A DNA stretch of 64,000 bases from NCBI GenBank assembly GCA_948739805.1, contig CAPYID010000004.1, forward strand, positions 1 through 64,000. Direction: 5' to 3'. The translations under genes were made by a program, and so were the position numbers. The notes under the pieces were generated by a model that was given only the letters and a program-made list of their open reading frames with translations, was not told where the DNA came from and did not search any database. This DNA is from an uncultured Clostridia bacterium (GTDB lineage Bacteria; Bacillota; Clostridia; TANB77; CAG-508). Shown here piece after piece: positions 26,215 through 35,365 of the stretch (position 1 is the stretch's first letter; every line of letters starts with the position of its first letter).

Positions 26215-28187
26215 CTTCCTCCTGTATCTTTTGCTGTTGCTGGTATTGAACTTTTATGTCGGTATTCCTGTTTTTCTTCTATGTCTTCCCATGGTCTGTG
26301 CCCATTTTGCTTTTCTAAGTCTTTTTGATAACATTCAAACCTTTGCTCAAATTCCTTTTCTGGTAATCCTACAAATTTATTTGTTTCTTTGTCTGCAAAG
26401 TAAAACTTCTTGCCCACCTCTGGTAAATCTGCATATACATATAATACAGGTTCTTTATTTTCATCATCTCTTTCATACACTCTATTTACTACACATCTAT
26501 TGAAGTTTATATTACTTAATATTCCTCGTAATATACTTGCTGTTTCATTTTGGCATATAGCAAATCCTGGGTAATATCCAGCAAGCAACATTAATTGTAT
26601 TTCTACTGTTTTCTCTGCTGGAAATCCAGAAGCATCTATCATATTAGATATACTCATAAACTTTTGTATTGGAAAATTCCCCTTTTCATCTGTCGCTCCT
26701 ATACTTTTAAATATTTCTCTTACATTTCTTTTATCTAAACTTAAAGTAACACCATTTTCATTAATCTTGTGTGCTTCTGTATCTATCCCTTTTGATTCTA
26801 TTTTATCATATTTTCTTATTTCTTCATAACTGTTGCAAAAGTTTTCAGGCAATCCACCATATCTGTTAATTGATAAATTCCAAGTAGAATCTAAATATGT
26901 GTCTCCTTTAACTACTTCTCCATCTTTTTGAGGAAGTTCTATATTCTTAAGTTTTAAAAAAACATGCGTTCTATTTTTGATAACTTCAGCCTCAATTCCA
27001 ATTTTGCTTAGAATGTATTTTTCAAGTTCTGATATTCCCCAACATACTCCTGTTTTTTTATTTGCTACTTTCCACATATTTTGCACTTCTTTGCTATTAT
27101 ATATTTCTGTATCCAGATATGGACAATAAGTTATGTTTTTACCCAATACATAATCTACATATGCTACTCCTTGGATATTTGTCCACTCTGGATTTATTCC
27201 TTGCAATACCCAGTCAATCCACTTTTCAGCCTCTTTATATTCTTCTAGTGTAACAGTTGAAGCTCCTATATCATCTGATATTCCTATATTTGGACAAATT
27301 TCTGCTAATTCTTGAATTTTAACTCTTTCTTCATCTTTTAATTCTATTGGATTTACATAAATTAGTTCGTCTAAGTCTTTATATATTTCTAAATCTTTGC
27401 TAAAATCAACTACAATTTTTCCATATTTAGCTCCTATCTCATGACTTAGTTTTAGTTTATATTCTGTTTCTTCTTGCGGAAAAATAGATTTGTCAAGTTT
27501 TTCTTTCTGTTTATCATCTAAAATAGTTAATATTCTCTTCTTTTCTTTATCAGTTATGCCTCTTTTTACAAGCTCTGATACAATTTCTAATTGCACATCT
27601 TCGTTTGCTTCCATTATAATATCATAAATTGTTATACCTTTTTCATATAAAATTTTTCTGTATTCTATAAAAGTGTTTACTAATAAATCTACCTTTATAC
27701 TACTAAGAATCTCTTTTATTGCTACTTTACTAAATTTACATTTTTCTTTAATTATAATTGATATTATAGTATCTCCAGGACATGATTCTAAAATAATTCT
27801 TGTCATTTTTCTACTAATCTTATCTAAATATAAATTAATCATTTCTAATTTTATTTCACTAGATTTTAGGCTATCAATAATTAATGTTATTACAATGCTA
27901 TCTAAGTTTAATTCTTTTTCTATAAATTCTCTATCTAATAATAACTTTTGTTTATCTTCATCTCTTAATCTTATAAACAAACCTGCTATTTTCTCTCTGT
28001 TTTGTAGAATATTGCTTTTTTTAAGAAAGTCTATATTTCTTAAAATTTTCATCTCATCTTCATATTTTAAAGATATAAGTGCTACATAAATTTCCTCAAT
28101 TTCAAGTTTTGATATAAAGTCTGGATCTTTAAGCATAATTTCTAATTTTGTAGCACTATCTGATTTCCAAAAATATTGTATATCCAT
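26211..28187 (-). CDS. Large cytoplasmic protein with a transglutaminase-like domain
   Basis: 658 residues with no signal peptide. Residues 1-250 are charged helical repeats. From about 370 there is a transglutaminase-like core with a Cys in TGVCWGISELEKYILSKIG, a His in NRTHVFLKLKN and an Asp in DTYLDSTWN: the Cys-His-Asp triad order of papain-like transglutaminases and peptidases. A final domain (about 480-640) is unrecognised. Whether it crosslinks, cleaves or only binds is unknown. It is flanked by direct repeats and follows a small-peptide gene on the same strand (42-base gap), suggesting a functional pair. Confidence 0.7.
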   Translation of the reverse strand: MDIQYFWKSDSATKLEIMLKDPDFISKLEIEEIYVALISLKYEDEMKILRNIDFLKKSNILQNREKIAGLFIRLRDEDKQKLLLDREFIEKELNLDSIVITLIIDSLKSSEIKLEMINLYLDKISRKMTRIILESCPGDTIISIIIKEKCKFSKVAIKEILSSIKVDLLVNTFIEYRKILYEKGITIYDIIMEANEDVQLEIVSELVKRGITDKEKKRILTILDDKQKEKLDKSIFPQEETEYKLKLSHEIGAKYGKIVVDFSKDLEIYKDLDELIYVNPIELKDEERVKIQELAEICPNIGISDDIGASTVTLEEYKEAEKWIDWVLQGINPEWTNIQGVAYVDYVLGKNITYCPYLDTEIYNSKEVQNMWKVANKKTGVCWGISELEKYILSKIGIEAEVIKNRTHVFLKLKNIELPQKDGEVVKGDTYLDSTWNLSINRYGGLPENFCNSYEEIRKYDKIESKGIDTEAHKINENGVTLSLDKRNVREIFKSIGATDEKGNFPIQKFMSISNMIDASGFPAEKTVEIQLMLLAGYYPGFAICQNETASILRGILSNINFNRCVVNRVYERDDENKEPVLYVYADLPEVGKKFYFADKETNKFVGLPEKEFEQRFECYQKDLEKQNGHRPWEDIEEKQEYRHKSSIPATAKDTGGR

Positions 28188-28221
28188 TTTTTCCTCTCTA
28201 GTTTATAATTGTGGTTTATTT

Positions 28222-28284
28222 CAATTTTTTTAATAATTTATTTTGTTTTGTATTCCTAGCCCATCACCATAACATATCATTGTT
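28222..28284. repeat. Direct repeat, copy B (tail-motif repeat)
   Basis: Partner of the repeat at 26160-26214. It covers the 3' end and stop codon of the 73-residue gene. The two copies flank the transglutaminase-like gene. Confidence 0.8.
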
Positions 28285-28451
28285 TCTACTTCTTTCTTCT
28301 TTGGCTTTGGTATATCTACTTTTAATGATTTGGTGAATTCTAATTTTTCTTTGCCTGTGTGTGTTTCAATAGGTGCTTGTATCATTTTATTATCACTTTT
28401 TTTGTTAAATACATTTTTCATAATTTCAAATATTTTTTTTATAAAGCTCAT
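28230..28451 (-). CDS. 73-residue small protein with a conserved Cys-containing tail
   Basis: Basic amphipathic start (MSFIKKIFEIMKNVFNKK), a central linker (EFTKSLKVDIPKPKKK), and the tail CYGDGLGIQNKINY. There is no membrane segment. The tail-coding DNA is duplicated after the next gene, where the peptide frame is still readable. A reasonable ribosome site (GGAGGAAGATAATATG) precedes the ATG. It could be a precursor peptide, a small regulatory protein or a partner of the transglutaminase-like protein; the sequence does not decide. Confidence 0.65.
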   Translation of the reverse strand: MSFIKKIFEIMKNVFNKKSDNKMIQAPIETHTGKEKLEFTKSLKVDIPKPKKKEVETMICYGDGLGIQNKINY

Positions 28452-28504
28452 ATTATCTTCCTCCTATGTTTTTTACGTCTAACCTCTAAGCTCTACTTTC
28501 TGGT

Positions 28505-29938
28505 TTAGTATTGCCTACCCCATACTACCATAATACTAGCATTGTCGCCACAGCATACACATTTGTTTCCTAGTTTTTCTTGCTTAAATGGTATACATCT
28601 TGAGTGTGCTCCTGTTAGTTCTTTGATTTTGTTTTCGCATTCTTCTTTTCCACACCACATTGTTTTTATGTATCCCTGCTTTTCTTCTATGTTTTTTACA
28701 AATTCATCTAAGTTCTCTGCTGTTGTCGTTCTTTCTTCTCTTATTTTTTTACATTCCTCATACATATTTTTTTGTATGTCTTCTAATGTTTCTTTTATTT
28801 TTTCACTTAGCTTTTCTAAGTCTACTGTTTCTTTTTCCAATGTGTCTCTTCTAACTATAACACATACATTATTTTCTATGTCTCTTGGTCCTAGTTCTAT
28901 TCTTATTGGCACTCCTCTTAGTTCCCAGTCATTAAATTTATATCCTGGTGTATAGTTTTCCCTTAAGTCTATTTCTGCTCTGAATTCTTGTTTTAATTTT
29001 TCATAAACTTCTGTTGTTTTTTCTACTACTCCTTCTTTTTTCATCATTACTGGTACTACTACTACTTGTATTGGTGCAACTTTTGGTGGAAGCTTTAACC
29101 CACGGTTATCTCCATGCGCCATAATTGTAGCTCCTATTAATCTTGTACTTATTCCCCATGATGTTTGATATGGATATTCGTCTTTTCCTTCTCTGTTTTG
29201 GAATTTTACATCATATGGTTTTGTAAAGTTTTGTCCAAAGTAATGTGATGTTCCTGCTTGAATGGCTCTTCCATCATGCATTAATGTTTCTACTGTGTAT
29301 GTAGCTTCTGCTCCTGCAAATTTTTCTTTTTCTGTCTTTTTTCCTTTTAATACTGGTATTGCAAGTATATTTTCTATTACTTCTGCATATATGTCTAACA
29401 TTTGTAATGTTCTTTCTTCTGCTTCTTCTTTTGTTTCATGTATTGTATGTCCTTCTTGCCATAAGAATTCCCTAGAACGCAAGAATGGTCTTGTTTCTTT
29501 TTCCCATCTTAATACATTACACCATTGGTTATATACAAATGGCAAGTCTCTCCAAGATTTTAACCATTTTGAGTATAAGTCGCAAAACATTGTTTCAGAT
29601 GTTGGTCTTATGCACAATTTTTCGTCTAATTCTTTTCCTCCAGCTTCTGTAACTGTTGCTACTTCTGGTGCAAATCCTTCAACATGTTCTTTTTCTTTTT
29701 GTAATAATTTTTCTGGAATTAACACAGGAAAATATACATTTTTTACTCCATTTTTTTTGAACATTTCATCTGTGTATTTTTGTATATTTTCCCAAATTGC
29801 ATATCCATATGGTTTGATTGCTATACATCCTTTTGTTCCTGTATAATCTGCTAAGTCTGCTTTTAATACTATGTCTGTATACCATTTTGCAAAGTCTTCT
29901 TCAATATTTGTTACCTCTTTTACAAATTCTTTATCCAT
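28505..29938 (-). CDS. proS: Prolyl-tRNA synthetase (short, archaeal/eukaryal-like type)
   Basis: A 477-residue class II synthetase charging tRNA-Pro. Class II motifs appear in VYFPVLIPEKLL, LCIRPTSETMFCDLYSKW, RWEKETRPFLRSREFLWQEGHT and GISTRLIGATIMAHGDNRGL. There is no editing insertion domain. The C-terminus carries a Cys-rich zinc-binding segment (CGKEEC, CVCCG), and the protein ends with GRQY, typical of the ProS type 3 form with a C-terminal Tyr. Complete. A palindromic repeat lies just upstream. Confidence 0.96.
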   Translation of the reverse strand: MDKEFVKEVTNIEEDFAKWYTDIVLKADLADYTGTKGCIAIKPYGYAIWENIQKYTDEMFKKNGVKNVYFPVLIPEKLLQKEKEHVEGFAPEVATVTEAGGKELDEKLCIRPTSETMFCDLYSKWLKSWRDLPFVYNQWCNVLRWEKETRPFLRSREFLWQEGHTIHETKEEAEERTLQMLDIYAEVIENILAIPVLKGKKTEKEKFAGAEATYTVETLMHDGRAIQAGTSHYFGQNFTKPYDVKFQNREGKDEYPYQTSWGISTRLIGATIMAHGDNRGLKLPPKVAPIQVVVVPVMMKKEGVVEKTTEVYEKLKQEFRAEIDLRENYTPGYKFNDWELRGVPIRIELGPRDIENNVCVIVRRDTLEKETVDLEKLSEKIKETLEDIQKNMYEECKKIREERTTTAENLDEFVKNIEEKQGYIKTMWCGKEECENKIKELTGAHSRCIPFKQEKLGNKCVCCGDNASIMVVWGRQY

Positions 29939-29984
29939 GTTTATTCTTCTCCTTTTACATTATTTTTAAGAAATTTCTTCGAAG

Positions 29985-30012
29985 TGCGGGCGATTAATAA
30001 TCGCCCCTGCAC
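29985..30012. repeat. CCCCTACA-family palindrome between scpB and proS
   Basis: GTGCGGGCGATT-AAT-AATCGCCCCTGCAC. The right arm reads CCCCTGCA, and the outer bases GTGC/GCAC pair, extending the stem compared with other copies. This resembles compensatory change. Confidence 0.7.
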
Positions 30013-30023
30013 TATATTTTATA

Positions 30024-30608
30024 TTATTCGACATTACCTGCTTTCTCACTATTTTGGATAATATCGTCTATTACGATTTGTTGGTTTTCGTCAATTTTGT
30101 ATTTCGGCAGTTCTGGTAATTCGTCTAAACTTCTATATCCAAACATTCTTAAAAATTCATCTGTTGTTTTGTATGACATTGGTTTACCTAAAATTTCAAC
30201 TTTTCCTGCTTCTTCAATCAAATTATATTCTAATAGTTTATATATCATTGCATCTGATGATACACCTCTTATTGTTTCTATTTCTGCTCTTGTTATTTTA
30301 GGATTATATGCTATTATAGCTAAGACTTCTAGTGCTGCTTGCGAAAGTTTGGGCTTAATTCTTTTATCAATTATAGGATTAATGTATTCATAATATTCTT
30401 TTTTAGTACACATTTGATATCCATCATTCACTCTAATAATTTCTATCCCTCTTGATATGTCTTTATATTCTTTGTTCATATCATTAATTAGTTCTATTAT
30501 ATCTTTTTCATTAATTTCTACAACTAGTTCCAATTCTTTTATTTTTACAACTCTTCCTGCACAAAATAATATAGCTTCTATTATTCCTCTTATTTTGTCT
30601 ATTTCCAT
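30024..30608 (-). CDS. scpB: Segregation and condensation protein ScpB
   Basis: A 194-residue kleisin-partner subunit of the SMC-ScpAB chromosome condensation complex. It has two winged-helix domains, with the diagnostic QAALEVLAIIAYNPKITRAEIETIRGVSSD in the first half and LGKPMSYKTTDEFLRMFG in the second. Normal length. The usual partner scpA is not adjacent here. Confidence 0.94.
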   Translation of the reverse strand: MEIDKIRGIIEAILFCAGRVVKIKELELVVEINEKDIIELINDMNKEYKDISRGIEIIRVNDGYQMCTKKEYYEYINPIIDKRIKPKLSQAALEVLAIIAYNPKITRAEIETIRGVSSDAMIYKLLEYNLIEEAGKVEILGKPMSYKTTDEFLRMFGYRSLDELPELPKYKIDENQQIVIDDIIQNSEKAGNVE

Positions 30609-30655
30609 ATTGGTTATGGTTTCCTTCCTTTATTATTAACTCTTGCCTTCTTAAT

Positions 30656-30682
30656 GTGTACAATTAACAATCGCCCCTACAT
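30656..30682. repeat. Decayed CCCCTACA-family palindrome upstream of scpB
   Basis: GTACAATTAACAATCGCCCCTACAT. The right side is intact (ATCGCCCCTACA) while the left arm has lost its GGGCG. Confidence 0.5.
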
Positions 30683-30723
30683 TTTCTAATGTAGCTTCTA
30701 TGAATAGCAAAAATCGAATTTTT

Positions 30724-31179
30724 CTATTTTCTAAAAAGGTTTCTGATTTTTCCCCATAAACTTTCCTTTTTTCTTACCTTTATATTTGATTTAGTAATAG
30801 TATATTTTTCAATTTCATTTATAATATACGCATTTCTATATCCTATTTTATCTTGTTCTTTTAATTCTGTAATTAATATATGTATATCTCCATTTAATTG
30901 CTCTAGTCTTTCTTTGTAACAGAAATTTTCACTATATGGGTTATATTTTCCTTCTAATACTTTATTATTATCTATTTCATTATTATTTACTATTTCTTCT
31001 GTTTCAATTGCTGTTGATTGTGCAGTAGCTTCTGCCTTTTCTATCATACTTATTAAACTTTTTATTTTCGCACTATATGATTTTGTTTTTACTTCATTTT
31101 TCACTGAAAAGCCTTTTTCAGTAAATGCATCTATTTTTTTGCATATCTTTTCTACTTTCTCGTATATTTCATTACTCAT
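30724..31179 (-). CDS. Hypothetical coiled-coil protein
   Basis: 151 residues, largely helical, with heptad-like stretches at 1-55 and 85-120 and a basic C-terminus (KVRKKESLWGKIRNLFRK). No signal peptide, membrane segment or family I recognise. The amphipathic basic tail could touch the membrane. It has a plausible start and is isolated by short intergenic gaps on the same strand as scpB. Confidence 0.65.
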   Translation of the reverse strand: MSNEIYEKVEKICKKIDAFTEKGFSVKNEVKTKSYSAKIKSLISMIEKAEATAQSTAIETEEIVNNNEIDNNKVLEGKYNPYSENFCYKERLEQLNGDIHILITELKEQDKIGYRNAYIINEIEKYTITKSNIKVRKKESLWGKIRNLFRK

Positions 31180-31288
31180 CCCTAGTTCTCCATTTCATTA
31201 TTTTAATATTTTAGGAAAGTTATCATGGTATGATAACTTTCTATAGAAGATAATTATGCAAATTATTGAATTTGTTTTTTTATAATAT

Positions 31289-31420
31289 TTAATTCCCTAG
31301 TTTTGCTAATGTTTCTTGTAATATTTTTTTGCACTTTTTTAATGTTTTTTTATCTGTTTGTTTTAATTCCTCTTCTGTAAATTTTATATTATAGTCTTCA
31401 AATATAATTTCTTCCTCCAT
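31289..31420 (-). CDS. Small 43-residue charged protein
   Basis: Frame starting MEEEIIFEDYNIKFTEEELK and ending KKILQETLAKLGN. Preceded by GGAAAGG about nine bases before the ATG. It is lysine- and glutamate-rich and helical, with one Cys. No family recognised. It lies alone between the coiled-coil protein and the LPXTG gene on the same strand. Confidence 0.45.
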   Translation of the reverse strand: MEEEIIFEDYNIKFTEEELKQTDKKTLKKCKKILQETLAKLGN

Positions 31421-31518
31421 ATCTATAACCTTTCCTTTCCAGTTGCAGTCTTCATTTCACTTTATACTTTGCTTTATAAATAATACTATAACTTTTATTT
31501 TTTCAATACTTTATACCA

Positions 31519-31546
31519 GGAAAAGACACATCTCTGTGTCTTTTCC
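31519..31546 (-). terminator. Terminator after the LPXTG gene
   Basis: GGAAAAGACACA pairs perfectly with TGTGTCTTTTCC around a four-base loop, 14 bases past the stop. Confidence 0.7.
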
Positions 31547-31560
31547 TTAATTTATATTTT

Positions 31561-31941
31561 TTACATATTATATTCTTTTACTTTTTTGAATGCATATATT
31601 CCAGCGATTGTACATATTACCATTAATCCTATAATTATATTTTCATTTGTTCCTGTCTTAGGTAATGATTTGTTTGTATTTGTTGCTGTATTATTAGATA
31701 GACTATTTATTGGTGCTGTTATTGGTGTCGAATTTGTTGCTGTATTTGTTGGTGTTGCTGTGTTTCCCGCTGTATTTAATAAATCTGTTGGAGTATTGTT
31801 TGATTGTTGCAAATTACTTGTTTCATTTCCTTCTCCTAGTATTTCACCTATGCTCATAGCTCCAACTCTACATGACTGAATTACTATTAAACTTAAAACT
31901 AATAATAAAATGAAAATCTTTACTACCTTATTTCTACTCAT
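31561..31941 (-). CDS. Small LPXTG cell-wall-anchored protein
   Basis: 126 residues from the ATG at 31941, chosen because AAAGGAGAAAAAGG lies just before it. The order is: signal peptide (KVVKIFILLLVLSLIVIQSC), short ordered segment, Asn/Thr/Pro-rich spacer, then the sortase signal LPKTG, a hydrophobic stretch and a basic tail (KKVKEYNM). It should be linked to peptidoglycan by a sortase, none of which is encoded here. The exposed portion is only low-complexity spacer, so it has no evident enzymatic role. Confidence 0.85.
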   Translation of the reverse strand: MSRNKVVKIFILLLVLSLIVIQSCRVGAMSIGEILGEGNETSNLQQSNNTPTDLLNTAGNTATPTNTATNSTPITAPINSLSNNTATNTNKSLPKTGTNENIIIGLMVICTIAGIYAFKKVKEYNM

Positions 31942-32048
31942 ACCTTTTTCTCCTTTTCTTTTATTATATAACACTTAATATTAGTTATACTATATTTTTA
32001 TTTTTTTTGCAATAGTTTTTTTTGACTTTTTTAGTTTTTTTTTACATT

Positions 32049-33371
32049 TTAAAAATGTCTACCTGTTTTTGCAGTTTCTATTGCAATATTTTGATTCTTC
32101 GCTTTTATTCCTCTATCTTCTATATCATCTTCTATTAATAAATCTTCATCTGTTGTTTCCTCCAACTCTCTACTAAGCATATATGAAAGGATTATATATC
32201 TTATTGCAATTATTCCTAATGAGCAAATCATTAATATAGATAAAATTTCTTTTAAATTACCAGCTATAATATTATTATTCCCATTATCTTTTTTATTATC
32301 ACTATCATCTGTCATTCCAACTATTTCTTGTTGTTCTGTTTCATTTTTTAAATCTATAATATATACAGAACTTTCTTCTCCTAATGTTACTGTAATTTTT
32401 ATTACATTGTCTCCTTCTTTTAATTCTGTTGCTCCTTCAATGTCTATTTTTGCATCTGCTATATTGGCTGTTGCATCAATTTCCAATTGTTTCATGTTTT
32501 TCACATTTGTTGTATAAGAGTAAATTTCTGGATTAAATTCAGGATTTAGCTCTACATCTTTTATTATTAATGTTGTTAATTTTGGTTTTGTCTCTTGTGT
32601 TATTGGTACATCTGGTATTTGTGCTTGGTCATCTATTACATTTGGCACTGTAGCATCATCTGCTAATCTTATTATATTTACATTATATGTTTTTTTTGTT
32701 CCATTTTCAGCAGTTACATTTATTTGAAATTTATTTGTTTGTCCTGCTACTAATGATTTGGTTCCTGTTCCACTTACAGTTGCTTTACTATGATTTTTGG
32801 TAGCACTTATTTTTATTGAATTTACTGATGATTCTGCTGTATAACTTATTGTGTTTTTTAATGATGAGCCTGAATATGTTTTTCCACCTACTGTTATTGA
32901 TTTTAGTGTTGCATCACCTGATTTTGTAGTGTTTGGTTGGCTGGGCGTTGTTGGATTTGTTGGTGCTGTTGGGTTTGATGGTTGATTTGGTGCTGGTGTG
33001 TTGTTTGCACTTACTGTTATTATTACCGATTTTGGCGATGTTATTAAATTTAAGTCTGTGTCTGACACACTTACTGGCGTAACTGTTATTGTTGCTGTTC
33101 CTGCTGCTTTTGCTGTTAAAGTTATATTTTCACTACTTGATACCCATAATGACGATGTTCCTACTGCTACTACTCCTGGATTTGATGATGTTACATTAAA
33201 TTTTCCTTCCGCATTTGTTGTTTTTATAGTTAATGTTGCTGTTTTACCAGGTGTTAATGATTTTGATGATGCCGATACAGTGTAACTTCCAGCTGCGTAA
33301 ACTATAGAGTGTAGTGAAATTAAAAATATTGTAATAGTTATTAAAATCAATATTTTTTTCCCTGTTTTCAT
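32049..33371 (-). CDS. Membrane-anchored surface protein with Big and cadherin-like domains
   Basis: 440 residues: signal peptide (to about 26), a bacterial Ig-like domain (SYTVSASSKSLTPGKTATLT...) to about 125, a Pro/Thr linker, a cadherin-like beta-sandwich domain at about 155-235 (ending TAENGTKKTYNVNIIRL), and a second one at about 268-345. A membrane segment follows near 375-400 with an acidic cytoplasmic tail. Probably an adhesion or wall-scaffold protein. It is co-oriented with the dockerin-bearing autolysin upstream (63-base gap) and may work with it at the surface. Confidence 0.8.
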   Translation of the reverse strand: MKTGKKILILITITIFLISLHSIVYAAGSYTVSASSKSLTPGKTATLTIKTTNAEGKFNVTSSNPGVVAVGTSSLWVSSSENITLTAKAAGTATITVTPVSVSDTDLNLITSPKSVIITVSANNTPAPNQPSNPTAPTNPTTPSQPNTTKSGDATLKSITVGGKTYSGSSLKNTISYTAESSVNSIKISATKNHSKATVSGTGTKSLVAGQTNKFQINVTAENGTKKTYNVNIIRLADDATVPNVIDDQAQIPDVPITQETKPKLTTLIIKDVELNPEFNPEIYSYTTNVKNMKQLEIDATANIADAKIDIEGATELKEGDNVIKITVTLGEESSVYIIDLKNETEQQEIVGMTDDSDNKKDNGNNNIIAGNLKEILSILMICSLGIIAIRYIILSYMLSRELEETTDEDLLIEDDIEDRGIKAKNQNIAIETAKTGRHF

Positions 33372-33434
33372 TTTTTATATCCTTCCTTTCTTTAAGGTAT
33401 AAACCTTTTTTACTTTTGTTTATTTTAAATTTAA

Positions 33435-35090
33435 TTACATTGTTATTGATGATATTCCCATTATATGATTTTTAATTTTCATATAGTCTCTTGCATCTAT
33501 TACTCCATCTGAGTGTACTTGTGATGCTTTTTGCTCTATTTCATTTAATTGGGAAATTCCCATTATGTGATTCTTGATTTTCATATAGTCTCTTGCATCT
33601 ATTACTCTGTCAGCATATATGTCTCCTAAAGTTACTACCTCATATTCTATTCCATTTATAGTGAATTTATCCCCTGTTGTTAATGGATAATTAGATTCTA
33701 GTGGTCTTAAATCTCCTGCTCTTACTGAATAATTTGTTACTGATAGACTACTTGCTATCTCTGCTATTGTTTTACCAGGTATTGCAATTAAATTTTTCCC
33801 TTCTATTTTTGCAATTTTGTTTCCAGCTCCATTATTACATGGCGCTAAATATTTATTTGCTATATATCCTATATTTCCATTTGATAATTGTACTTTTGCC
33901 CATTGTAAGTTATTTGCTGTTCCTACATTAAGTTCTAATACTGTAACTACTTCATTTTTTTGTAGTGTTGCAAGTATACTTGATGATGTTGTTGGTGCTT
34001 TCCTTAGTCTTACATCACTCCCAGTTAAATAATATGAGTTTGGATGTGTGGTGTCTATAGTTGTAGGTAGATTATTTGCTTCTGGCATATTGTTATAAAC
34101 TGGTATTATGAAATTTAATGATGAATTTAGTAAATTATTTTTTGCATATGTATTAAATAAGTTTTTTGCTTGACTTGATGGGTCTTGAATATTAGTCATA
34201 TATTGATGTTTGAATAATTGTGAAAGTTCTGTACCTACTACATCCCATTTATAGAAATATGCTGTATTTTGCCCTGCATTTGTATATGAATTTGCCATTT
34301 TTTTAGCACCTTCTATAATTGATATATATTGATTTGTCCATCCATTTGCTTTTGCATATTCTAGTCCATTTGCTATTGCATCTCCTGTGTCATATGCTCC
34401 ATAGTTGAAAAAGTTATAATAATTGTCATATACTGTTCCATTTTTTGCCACATAGTGTCCAGATACTGAAGCACTACCATTTCTTCCTACTTCTTGTATT
34501 ATTTTTATTGCTATACTATATGGACTCATTTTGCTTTGTCTTGCTGCTTCCATTATTATCCCAGAATATGGCATTGTACATTCTGTTCCATTTAAATTAA
34601 ATGTTACAGTTGTATTCATAAATGTTGAAGCTATGATTCCTTTAACTCCCTCTTCTGTTTGTGAATTTGGGTTATATGTCATTTCTAAAAATTGAAATAT
34701 CCCTGATTCATTTAAAAAGTTTCTTGGGTCTGAATAGTATTTTAATATTGATGTTGAAGCACATGCATATCCACTAGCAACTTGTCCACAACTATCTAAC
34801 CATAAAGCATTTGAAGATTTTATTACTGTATTTCTTAAATGTAGTGATGTTTCTTCTCTTATAAATTCGTCCCAATTTATTCCTGTATTAAATGCTGTAA
34901 ATGTCCAGTTTGGATATAATGATTTTAATTCATTTAATTTTGCTTGGTAACTTGCTGGGAAATTAGATATACCTGTTTTTGTTGTTTGCGTATATGTACT
35001 TGCTTTTACACTATTTGGAATATAGATTAATTGAATTATTAATATTACACCAAATATTAACATTAATATCTTTTTCCTGTGTAGTTTCAT
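33435..35090 (-). CDS. GH73 beta-N-acetylglucosaminidase with SH3 and dockerin-like repeats
   Basis: 551 residues: signal peptide (about 1-30), then a LytD/autolysin-type N-acetylglucosaminidase domain (YPNWTFTAFNTGINWDEFI, SGIFQFLEMTYNP, NFFNYGAYDTG) to about 290, an SH3 domain at about 345-410 (SDVRLRKAPTTSSSILATL), and two C-terminal dockerin type I-like repeats. Both repeats carry the same block DARDYMKIKNHIMGIS. It should cut wall glycan strands outside the cell. A second dockerin-like end occurs in the protein at 61357, but no cohesin is visible here. Confidence 0.85.
   Translation of the reverse strand: MKLHRKKILMLIFGVILIIQLIYIPNSVKASTYTQTTKTGISNFPASYQAKLNELKSLYPNWTFTAFNTGINWDEFIREETSLHLRNTVIKSSNALWLDSCGQVASGYACASTSILKYYSDPRNFLNESGIFQFLEMTYNPNSQTEEGVKGIIASTFMNTTVTFNLNGTECTMPYSGIIMEAARQSKMSPYSIAIKIIQEVGRNGSASVSGHYVAKNGTVYDNYYNFFNYGAYDTGDAIANGLEYAKANGWTNQYISIIEGAKKMANSYTNAGQNTAYFYKWDVVGTELSQLFKHQYMTNIQDPSSQAKNLFNTYAKNNLLNSSLNFIIPVYNNMPEANNLPTTIDTTHPNSYYLTGSDVRLRKAPTTSSSILATLQKNEVVTVLELNVGTANNLQWAKVQLSNGNIGYIANKYLAPCNNGAGNKIAKIEGKNLIAIPGKTIAEIASSLSVTNYSVRAGDLRPLESNYPLTTGDKFTINGIEYEVVTLGDIYADRVIDARDYMKIKNHIMGISQLNEIEQKASQVHSDGVIDARDYMKIKNHIMGISSITM
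33437..33612. repeat. Tandem 60-base repeat encoding the dockerin-like units
   Basis: Two blocks (about 33447-33506 and 33553-33612) are nearly identical at DNA level, both containing CATATAGTCTCTTGCATCTA. This indicates recent internal duplication. Confidence 0.75.
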
Positions 35091-35339
35091 TTTTTATGTA
35101 TCCTCCTTATTTGTATTTTTCTTTATCATATACAATTAATTTTTTATTCCTTCATAGTATAACATTTATTGACTTTTTTAGTCAATGGAAAATTTTATTT
35201 GTAATGGAAATGTAATATAATTTTAATATTTCAATGATTAAATTCTTTAAAATAAGCCTATCTTCTTCACATAGACGAGAAATCTCTCGCCCCTTGGATA
35301 ATATAGTCATTTTATTTAGAATTTTTCACACAATTAAAA

Positions 35340-35358
35340 GGGCACATTCAATGTGCCC
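35340..35358 (-). terminator. Terminator of alpha-glucan phosphorylase
   Basis: GGGCACATT and AATGTGCCC with a one-base centre, followed on the minus strand by TTTTAATT. It is seven bases past the glgP stop. Confidence 0.7.
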
Positions 35359-35365
35359 ACAGTTT

